NCBI GenBank assembly: GCA_023053545.1
Contig: JAKZAN010000001.1
Coordinates: 5,786,565-5,850,564 of the forward strand
DNA from: Lepidurus packardi
Lineage: Eukaryota > Arthropoda > Branchiopoda > Notostraca > Triopsidae
Direction: 5' to 3'
DNA: 64,000 nt
The notes under the pieces: generated by a model
Databases searched by the model: none
Told to the model about the DNA's origin: nothing
The model's input: only the letters and a program-made list of their open reading frames with translations
Made by a program: the position numbers and the translations under genes
Part shown: positions 48,528 to 64,000 of the stretch, in pieces
How positions within the stretch are numbered: position 1 is the first letter of the stretch
How the letters are laid out: the number at the start of each line of letters is the position of its first letter

Positions 48528-49211
48528 TAGTGGGACTGAAAGGGAATTTCATTTCCACGTCAGATCTTGCACCGCAGTATCCAACTCGGCCAGTGTCTCC
48601 GGACTCATCGACTACTTTGCAGTTCCATTCGCAGCAGAATGTCCATAGTGGTTCGCGGCTTTTCACGAAGCAGCATAATAGTGATTTCGACCACCCTGCG
48701 ATTAGCGTCACTGCTGCCACGGAAGATGCAGTAGGTTCTGTGCCACAATTGAACCTACAACAACCGAGCAAATCTAGTGAAAAAACCGGCCCCTTTAAAC
48801 GCTTTATCAAATCGCCGAACAACAAGTCGACAGGTGGCACTGCTCCTAATTCCTCCTCTCAGCGCCCGTGGAGTACCTTACTGCGTCCTGAGGAAGTCTC
48901 GGAATCGAAATCCACGACTTCCCAAAAGCGAGCTGGAGGAGACAATCATTCCACTTTGAACTCGCCTAGGAACTCTCTACCGATAACCAACACCGCTACT
49001 GGTGGCGCCAACAACGGTAACGTGGGTAAAACCCACTGGCTGAGCTCAAGTGACAAGAAAGGGACGTCGAGCGGCGTGAACCGCGTAGATCCGACCGGAA
49101 CGAAAAATCCGTTGGCCACTGTCTCAACAGAAAGCAAGAAAATGCCGTTCGGACAGTCTTCCAGTTCCAAAAGCAGCGCTGCGGCGTCGTCAGGAGAAGG
49201 ACAATTTGAAT
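48528..49211 (+). CDS. Cassette exon encoding a Ser/Thr/Asn-rich N-terminal extension of PKA
   Basis: A 684-nt open exon between a strong acceptor (ttgtttttttag) and a strong donor (gtgagt), phase 1 at both ends and a multiple of three. It therefore fits between the exon at 31572 and the common exon at 58487 without shifting frame. The 228 residues are low-complexity and probably disordered (SPDSSTTLQFHS, GPFKRFIKSPNNKST, SSSSKSSAAASSGEGQFE), with some basic patches. No domain was recognised. The product would be a PKA catalytic subunit with an extension of about 244 residues. The alternative is that it belongs to an unrecognised gene. Confidence 0.5.
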
Positions 49212-51011
49212 GTGAGTACTTTTTTTTTTACTATTGTTTATGTTTAACAACCTTTTTAGCATTTGTTCACTTTTTTAAAAAGTAAAGCAACGTTGAGAAA
49301 CTTTGGGGGTTCAAAAGCAATTTGCTAAGCGTGCCAGGCGCTATATTGTACACCAAAAACGGTGCGTGTTTGAAACACTAGTTTACCTGGAAAAGAGGCA
49401 GGACCCTTTTGATTTAAGTTTGAGGTTCGGTAGAGACTAACGACTAAATGGTCACGCGAGGTCGTGTGCCGGACCTGGGGTGGTGGACAACCTCGTGTTG
49501 TTCTCAAGATTGAATTGTTCGTTTTTAAACTATTTGGCATTCAAGATTAACGTATTCCAACTTTTTCTTACAGGTATTATGTGAGACGGCTTAATTAAAA
49601 TAGCGAAAACTTTCCCTTTTTCCTAGGGAACCGCGATTCATGACGGATAAATTTTTAAAAATTATTTTTGGAATCGAATTTTTGCCCCATTTCGGGTGAA
49701 GAAGTAAGAAATAAGGCTTAGTTCACGTTATCTGAAAGAAACACACGTTTTTTGTGACAATGACAGTCGTGGGTAGATATTGGGGAAATACGTTAAAAAA
49801 ATGGAATTGGAAGGATACATAGGTCATATAGACATGGACTCCACGAAATAAAAGTCGTAGGAAAATAGAATAAATCGAGAAAAATCAGGGAAGTTTTGGT
49901 CCCACTGGGGAATAAACTTAGTAGGAAAGTAATATTGAGCTGATGGTACTGACATCGGCCTGATTTTATGTTTGGTTGGCTCGTTGAGTTCTCCGTGCTT
50001 TTGAAAGGCGAAATAGAAAAAAACTCTGGTAAATAACGTCTTATCCTAAGCCACTCCATTTAGAGAAGTCTATCGAACTTCGTCTCTGATGCTTAATGCG
50101 CATCCAACTTTTCATATGGAGTTTTCGGGTTGATTATTCCAGTCTCTCGCTCCCTGTTATTGATCCTTTTACGGACGGCGATGCATACATATATTATTCA
50201 CGTATATGTACACAGTTCTGGTTTTCTGAATCCCCCGAGGAGCTACCCCTATCTTTCAGTAACACGAGCAAAGTGCTTTCAACAGCCATGTCCCGCCTAT
50301 TTTGCTGCATCAGGGATTCCATTAATGCTTCCGCTATTTACGCCGCACAACGCTAATGATGCCCTTTTCCAGAGTGCGTGGGCGTGGCTTGTTAAAAATA
50401 AGTGTTTTCCAGTAGAATTAGTTAACGAAGACTGAAGAGGGCTTTTAACATTGTAATGATCTATATTCATTGTTGGGCCGGGTTTTCGCTTCGACACTAG
50501 AACGTTCGAGTTCCTTTCACACCTAATACGCTATAAATCTGATTCCATCCATCAGGTTGGCATGGGAAGAGGAGGTGGGACATGGTTGATGTGTCAGGAA
50601 AACAACCATGCGAGCCAATAAGATGGAACTTGTCGCCCCTTTAGGGGTCACTTGCTTTTTTCTGTTTTGTTTTTTGCTTCTGCGTTTCTGTTCTTTATCA
50701 GAAGTTTTATATTAGTGATATTTTCTGCTTCGTTTCGTGTGTGGGTGGGATTAAACCTGTCTTACGAGACACATGAAAGGTCCTTCGTTGTGTGCAAGGC
50801 TTTTGGGGGCTCAGTGTTGGGGTGGACTGGTAACGTATTGGAAATCAATGACTTTAGCGACGGCAGCTTCAAGATTTTGCTGGAGCTTTCACCGGGGATG
50901 ATTTTTCGGGGGAAACGATCCGAGCGCCATCAATTGATCCGACAGTGAATCTCGAGCGGAGTCCTGCTCTCTCGTAAAGGCTCCCCCCATAACTCAAAGG
51001 CGACCAATAGC

Positions 51012-51138
51012 AACGTTGCTTTAACTGGAACGTTGCTTGGAATTGGAACGTTGCTTTAATTGGAACGTTGCTTTAATTGGAACGTTGCTTTAATTGGAAC
51101 GTTGCTTTAATTGGAACGTTGCTTTAATTTGAACGTTA
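51012..51138 (+). repeat. 17-bp minisatellite, about eight units
   Basis: Units of the type aacgttgctttaattgg start at 51012, 51029, 51047, 51064, 51081, 51098, 51115 and 51132. Each holds the palindrome AACGTT. Inner units are nearly identical, the outer ones diverged. Confidence 0.9.
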
Positions 51139-52183
51139 AATTATGTTGCTTTCTCGCCCGACAGTGATATGGGGAATGGGGTTAAGGATGAAACCGCGAT
51201 TTAAAGGATCTCATTTATTACGCACTCCGCATCAAGGACGGGGTGAAATAGGCTTTTTCGATGGTCTCTTCCCTTTTTCTTCTTTTTTTGAGCTTTTCAA
51301 GATGAGAACACATTATTCACTGTTATCTAATAGGGTGGTCCCCTCGGGCATAGACCTTATTCAGATTTATCCCACACACACATCAGGATATACAAGAGTG
51401 GTAAAACTAGTTGGGGCAGTCGCGTCTCATTTCCATTCTTGATTGCTGGGCACGAGGTAGATTTTGTCTCCCCTTTTTTTTTCTTTAGCAACAAAGATGC
51501 CTTTCCAAGATAACCCTTCACTTTGGCAGTTAGCTACAGCCACCTACAAAATAAATCCTCTTTGTTTATTCCACTGAAATAGGAATTAGCATTGTGCAAC
51601 CGTGAATTGGATGGGTTCTTACCAGGTTACTGGTAATTGGCTAATTTTATTGTTATCGCTTTGTGATATGATGTCTAAAAAGCAAGCTGGAAGAAAAACC
51701 TCCTGGCAAACTTTATTTTTTATTTTGAAGCCCTTTTTCTATATCTTGTTTTTTAACGAGGCGCCCACGGAGCTATAAAGAATGGAAACGACTTGAGAAC
51801 TGATTTAAGTACCCCGTTTCGCTGCACGACTCCTCGCTGGATTTTCGGAGGGCGCTGCTTACACGCAGACTCACACGCGTCCTGATTATTAGCCTTCCAT
51901 ACTAATTAGGCTCGCATTTACTCTACGTATAGCCTTCTAAGGCTATATCTTTCTGTAACGACCTTTAGAAGATTGAGGTTTCATGGGTCGCAAAGAAAAT
52001 TGTATTCTCGTTTTTTTATTTATTTATTTTAGTGAAAAAAGTATGGGAGTGTCTTATTTGCATATTTAGCACCTGCTAGTCCACTTGGGTGGAGTTGACT
52101 CGTTGTTCTATAGACTTTTGCGTGCTTCAGGGAAAGTTATTATCCGTTTCCTTCTGAGTGTGCAGCATACAAAATGGAACATA

Positions 52184-52469
52184 ATGGTCTTATTTGCATG
52201 CCATCGATACAACAACTCTGTTTTGGTGAGTTTGCTCCTATCGAAATTACGAAAAGATAACGAGGAAACATGTTACGACTGGCCCATGAAATCAAGTAAA
52301 ATTCAACAAGTTTATATGACGTCACCGTCAATAACGACAGTAAGGAAGAGTGACGTCATGGAAATTTTGGAATTTGACAACCAACTTTTTAACATGAAGA
52401 CCCCAAACAGGCAGAATGACTGGCAAGAAATTGCTTCTCTTCTCCGCAAGGGGGGAAGAAATGAAGACG
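52184..52469 (+). CDS. Candidate alternative first exon of PKA catalytic subunit
   Basis: An uninterrupted frame from ATG at 52184 (MVLFACHRYNNSVLVSLLL; later Mets at 52287 and 52357) ends GRNEDG at a GTTAGT donor at 52470, in phase 1 like the other PKA first exons. The C-terminal part (NDWQEIASLLRKGG) looks helical. Two perfect CRE palindromes lie in the frame. Chance openness is possible, and no family match supports it. Confidence 0.25.
52317..52358. promoter_or_regulatory. Paired CRE palindromes
   Basis: Two perfect TGACGTCA sites at 52317-52324 and 52351-52358, 34 bases apart start to start. An octamer-like ATTTGCAT lies upstream at about 52194. Suggests a cAMP-responsive control block in the PKA intron. 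Confidence 0.45.
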
Positions 52470-54318
52470 GTTAGTTCAGTAAAGACAACAAAGGTGTTGT
52501 TCGGGGATTTCGTATGATATCATGGTATTGTAGCGAATACGGTAGGATAATTTTTAGATAGCTTCTTATCCTTCTTTTGAGTTTCTTTGAGTTCCTTTGA
52601 TAGGAGAAGTCGGATTTCTTTAACGGGAGAGAAAAGACGGAACGTTTGGGGAGCTGTTCTCTTGAGGATTAACACTGAGGTGGGATTGTATCTGACCTTT
52701 TAAGGGCAGCAGATATTGCTGCAACGTTGGATCAGGTTGCGTCAATCGAAAATCACCCGTATTTTCACTTGGCAGGAGCATTTTTCGGGTTTTTCGGTGG
52801 CCAGTGGCGGTTCCTGTTGCGCACCTTAGGAGGTCATAACTGTGTTGGGAAGTATTTTCCATTTAATTGATCGACAGGAGGTCTTTTTCTCTCTTTTTGA
52901 CCATGAATGGAAACTCGACTCGAGATACCTTTTGGCTTTCCTTTCGGAGTGTTCCTTTCTTTTCTTTGTTGTTTGTTTTTGGAATCTTGAAGTTATACCT
53001 CCCTCTGTTTCGTAGTTGTTAATAAGCTCCTGGAAAACGTTGCCAAAACCTCCCTCTTAGAGCTGTAAGTGAATCCAATGCTGTATAAATATTCCAAATG
53101 TATTCAATTGGGTACGAGGTGAAAAAACTGATGTATATATCTGCGAAAGGAAAAGAAAGGGACCGCCAGGGAAGGTTTTTTATAGGAACATTGGGAGTTC
53201 GATATTTACATATATTTTAAATATTAGAAATTAAACTTAAAAAAACTCTATTATTTAAAACATTGAAATCAATCCGAAATGGGTTTATGTTAGCAACCTT
53301 GGGATGGGGAAATTGATCCGGGTTATAGCTGCAGCCTGGCAAAAGATGGGAAGTTTCCCTTACTGACGCTAATGGTTGCTATAGCAATGTTGCGTGTTAT
53401 GCCAGCAAATTCGTGGTTTTCATGGAGAGAAGCAAAGTTTGTATTGCTTCAAATTCTTTTTTCGCTTCTTTCGGGTCAAAAGACTTAAAAAATGTTAGAC
53501 TGGAAAAGAAAAAGCAGAAAGAACAGGCTTACGTAAATCCATAGCTTATAATTTGTCCGTAGATGACTCTTACGGTGTAACTTTTCAAACTGCCCAACGG
53601 CTAAAAACAAAAATACCAACGGTTTTCGTTCTATCCAAAGGGAAGGTTTGAGATAATTGAAAAAAATAAGTATAGCGTTATAGATCCTTGCACGCGTGAC
53701 GCTTCCGTCTGGTCGGAGCTTTTATTTTCTCTTATTTCCACTCCCAAAGTTCCAGGTTGTCCGTAGCAACCGTATTCACCCAGCATCTGTTTCCCTTCTC
53801 TGGATTATCTGTTCTTCGTTTCATAGTCGAAGCTGTCTTCCTTAATTTGGTTTTAATCGCTCGAAATGGAGGTAGCAATGAGCGTTAGGAAACAATAGCA
53901 AATTTTTTATTCTTTGGAATTGTGTTATGGTTCACTATGGTCACAATTGAATACAGTACTCTAATAAAAAAAGAAAAACAGAGATGCCCAGATCCCCATT
54001 AGTTTACACATTAAGGCCACGGTGTACTGCAAGCAGTTGATCATTTTTCTGTCAAAAGATTGCACTGAAGTCATACCATTGTAATTTCATAAACTGTAAA
54101 CAAGGAATTAAAAAGAAACAGAAAGAGATAATTGAAAAGTTATTCTTCTATCATATCTTATTAAGAAAATCTACTTTAACTGCTGCATAAGATTTTGATA
54201 CATGATTTATTTAAAATTTTCATAACTTGAACACTGGAAAAAAATCGTGAAGCCGATATTAAACATGAAAGTCGGCAGATAAAGTAGATTTACACATCCC
54301 AAACATTACTATCATTAC

Positions 54319-54373
54319 AATTCTCATTCTCTGTGCAATATAAGTTCATTATATTGCACAGAGAATGAGAATT
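54319..54373. repeat. Perfect 25-bp hairpin with 5-base loop
   Basis: Arms 54319-54343 and 54349-54373 (left arm begins aattctcattctctgtgc) are exact reverse complements around the loop gttca. It could be a foldback remnant or a structured RNA. The stem is somewhat short for a typical pre-miRNA. Confidence 0.85.
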
Positions 54374-54433
54374 TTTGAATTCAAATTTGCCATGCTGTTG
54401 CGCGATAAGCTGTACCGTGGGGCAACGCGACAC

Positions 54434-54725
54434 AAGGACGCCGGATCCCGACAGAAGGACGCCAGATCCATAATCTTTTAAGGGACCAAAAGCATTTCGA
54501 GTTTAAAAAGTCTCTGCTCATTGGTTAAGCGCCAACGACATTAGAAAGTGTCTAAGCCGTATTAGAAAATACGTCACAAGGTTAGGTTAGGTTTGGTTAG
54601 CTTAAGTTAACTTAGGGTAGGCTACGTTAGGTTAGGTTAGGCCAGGTTAGGCGTCCTTCTGTCATGGTCCGGAGTACTTGTGACGTACTCTCGTATCTCG
54701 TTGGCGGTTGACCAATGAGCAGTGA
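54434..54725. mobile_element. Inverted-repeat element carrying TTAGG-like repeats
   Basis: Arms 54513-54580 and 54677-54725 are imperfect inverted copies (ctgctcattggt, cgccaacga, tacgtcacaag). A second inverted pair is aggacgccggatcc/gacagaaggacgcc at 54434-54462 and ggcgtccttctgtc at 54650-54663. Between them 54580-54650 is a degenerate array of GGTTAGG, the arthropod telomere-type motif. A foldback MITE or telomere-seeded insertion is likely. No coding capacity. Confidence 0.5.
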
Positions 54726-56039
54726 GTTTTCTTTCAATGAATTTGTTTCTTTGCTATACAGACGTGCATTACTAGTATAGAGGGAGTTTGTTTCTATAAA
54801 TTATATTTTACTTTTACGTACGAATGTTTTAAATTCCCCATACTATCGTTTCAAATAAAGCCGTCATCACATGTAGTGCCAAGTTAACCGCAAGTCCAAC
54901 TGATGGCGTTGGCAGTCTATTGGCCTGCATTTTATATTCCAGGGTAAACTAGATACTTGAGCGCTGTTTATACGGCCTTGGCTGCGCTTGCGGCGTCGCG
55001 TGAACGAGAATATAGCTTCTCGTCTTCTGCTAGGCATTGTGAAGCTAAGCGCAGTGCAATTTGAGCTGGAGCAGGAAAGACGCTCACAAAAATACGGAAC
55101 CAAAACAGTTAGTGTTAATTTTAGTTGTGTTCCTTGACAAAACTCAAACGTCCATTTCGCATTTGGGCACCTTTAGCTCTGCTCCAGTTGTTAAGTTTGC
55201 CGTGCAAAAATTCTCTTCCCGTGTGTCTGTGCCTGTATTATGCTTGCAAGCTCTCAGGATTATTTATAACCAGTCTTATTTCCTAAAGCCCGCAAAGGGC
55301 CAGAGTGTAATTTTTTGGTTCAGAAACGGACATAAAATAAAAGGAATGAATGGATAATAAATCTTACAAAAAGGAATGCAAACTGCCCAAAATTAAACCG
55401 CAAATTTCCCCAGAGGAAAGTAAAAGTGGAATCGTGTTGTAAAAAACCTACTCAGCCACTCTGAAGAACGGTTTTTTTCTCTTCAGAAAAGGGACCAAAA
55501 AAATGCTCATGTGAATGTGGACCGTCCGCTAGAGCCACGATGTGCATTCATGCTTTTTATGTGTGTGGGTGGTTATTATTCTTCTGCTCCAACTTGCCCA
55601 GCAGCAGCCATCTGCAACGCGGGACCTTGTCGCAGCCCTGATAACGTTTCTAGGCCTTTTTGCTAGTACTCTTTTTCATTTGCAACGTCCATTTCTCTCC
55701 TCTATCTTCTCTCCTTTTCTCCCATTCCTTCTCTCCAGCATTCTCTCTTGACTCTTAAAAATTAATACCGTTTTCGTCTCTTTCCTACCTTCCTACCGTC
55801 TTAAGGAAGTTTGGAATTTTACGCACGTACACTTGACCTTAAACTTTCGAAAAGGGTACATAAGTTAGAACATATTCTTAAAAAATAAATTCTTCCCCTC
55901 GCTTGAAATTTATCGACAAGTTGTTTACGCATTCCCTCCACTAAAACTCGACCCAACAATCAAAAGAATATTCAAAAAATAAACAAAAGAAAACATACCA
56001 ATACGCGCTCTGTAGATCAATTCTGGACTTAATTAAGCC

Positions 56040-62741
<6,702 letters not shown>

Positions 62742-64000
62742 AGAGACCCCCAACGCCATCATGCGAAAGCAAACATAAATTTGGTTTTATATTTAGACGG
62801 AAAGACCAGTATCAACAACCCCTTTTCCTTGCTCTCAAATAGTTTTCGTAATTACCGTTATTTATTATTATTATTATAATTAAGTTTCCTCTTCTCCGTG
62901 CTCATCCAGTTAGTAAACACTCACGCGTAGGAAGGCACGCCCTCTTGTGAATTGGCCCCGCCCACTCATTTCACTCCCCAGTTAAGAGCATAAACAACAA
63001 CAAAAACCGCTAAGAGGCTGCAGACCTATTTAGATGAAAAAGTTGTATTCAAACTAAAAGTGCAAGATTTATTGGGTGGATATCTTGGGACTGAGAATGG
63101 ACCAAAAAAAGAAAAACTTTTTACGAAGAAATTAAAAAAAAAACATCGTTAGAACAAGCAGTTAAGCTGTTCCATGTAACCATCCAGTAGGTGTGATTTT
63201 GTTTTGTTTGTTTTGTTTTTCAACAAGTGATCGGTTTCGGTTGGCCGAGGCAAGTATGCAAATATGCAAAGATATGCCCCGGTCTCTTGGTGATAGTGCA
63301 GCGTTGTGTCTACTTTTTTTTCCATTTTAACCTTGGAAATTACTTCATGTCGCTATCCTCGAATTTGGGAAATTTGTTTCGTTATAATTTTTGTTTTCTA
63401 TAAAGAACGCAAACGAGAAAAAGGAGTTGGTATAACCTTTATAGTCTCCTAGTCAGAAAGGGTTAATATTTGAATCCATTTTTGCTCCTTGCCTGCTCCC
63501 CTGTCCTCCTTTCAGAAACAACTCTTTTGAACGTAACAACGTTCACATTTTGATGTGAAACAATGGGTTTATTATGGCTGTCATTAGAGCTCCTAATCCT
63601 AGATTATTATTTGTTTTTCTTTCTTAAAACATGGATGTTTTGAGTGAATGTATGTGTTTACAGAAGAGCGCCTAAAAGTACGAAAGTTGTCTGTGACAAT
63701 GGTTGGTTTGTCTGTCAGACATTTTTCTTTTTTCTTTCTCTAACATTGCTGAGCATATCAAAGTTGGGATTGTTAACTTGTAAATAAAAATGAGCGTGCA
63801 TGGTATGCTTGGTTCGTGGTGGAATGCGTGAATGCTTATATATATATAAAAGTAATTGTGTGACAAATTTAAACGAAAAGGTTACCAACGGCACATGATG
63901 TCGTGTATGTACATTTGATGGAATCCCGTCCCCGCATTTTTCTTCTTGTTTCTGGACAGAATTTTTCCTATCTTTTCTCCTCTTCCCTAGAAAAAGGAAA
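62742..64000 (+). other. PKA 3' untranslated region and flank
   Basis: AT-rich sequence after the last stop, rich in TTTGTTTTG-type runs, with no other gene recognised up to the window edge. Confidence 0.6.
63783..63788 (+). terminator. Likely PKA poly(A) signal
   Basis: AATAAA about 1.04 kb after the last PKA stop codon, followed by a GT-rich stretch (gcttggttcgtggtgg). It is the clearest polyadenylation signal downstream of the gene. Confidence 0.5.

Larger units (their letters stand above)
49212..56039 (+). other. PKA intron between the cassette exon and the classical first exon
   Basis: 6.8 kb. It contains the minisatellite, the paired CREs with an open first-exon candidate, the perfect hairpin and the TTAGG-bearing inverted-repeat element listed separately. 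No other gene was recognised. Confidence 0.45.

Overview
The window is eukaryotic nuclear DNA, almost certainly from an arthropod. It has spliced genes with GT-AG introns, a Dscam-family receptor laid out as in insects and crustaceans, a perfect DREF-type TATCGATA box in one promoter, and a patch of arthropod-type TTAGG-like repeats. The sequence is AT-rich, genes in the first 30 kb are tightly packed with short introns, and one 31-kb gene with long introns fills the second half. I cannot name the species.

Layout. (1) 2-8786 (+): 3' part of a Dscam-family immunoglobulin receptor, about 24 exons, from Ig6 to the cytoplasmic tail. Two adjacent Ig7-type exons look like a mutually exclusive pair. 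(2) 10058-11573 (-): plasmanylethanolamine desaturase PEDS1 (Kua/TMEM189). (3) 11957-17707: an apparently whole, very young Ty3/gypsy LTR retrotransposon inside the intergenic space that PEDS1 shares with the next gene. (4) 18012-18736 (+): MRPL13; 18892-19651 (+): a TMEM70-like mitochondrial protein; 19887-21471 (+): the GPI mannosyltransferase PIGV. (5) 22608-25089 (-): Polo kinase, 603 residues in eight exons, head-to-head with EMC3 at 25895-27049 (+). (6) 27411-28436 (-): a protein with the REDIC1/C12orf40-type N-terminus. (7) 29400-29712 (+): a possible 46-residue two-exon microprotein. (8) about 31.5-63.8 kb (+): the catalytic subunit of cAMP-dependent protein kinase.

The PKA locus is the most interesting part. 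The common kinase core (58487-61989) is preceded by a classical myristoylated first exon (56040) and by a distant first exon (31572) that can splice in frame through a 684-nt Ser/Thr/Asn-rich cassette. Two further open first-exon candidates (52184, 57842) end in the same phase. The core is followed by two alternative C-terminal exons (62281 and 62616), both of which keep the ATP-contacting F..Y and the terminal FxxF. Six perfect TGACGTCA (CRE) palindromes lie in the locus, many more than its base composition predicts, which suggests feedback by CREB-type factors.

The long PKA introns also hold a 17-bp minisatellite, a perfect 25-bp hairpin, a TTAGG-bearing inverted-repeat element and a roughly 0.95-kb element with terminal inverted repeats. 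No tRNA, rRNA or CRISPR array was seen. Exon boundaries were read by eye from splice signals, phase and family knowledge, so individual boundaries need transcript data.
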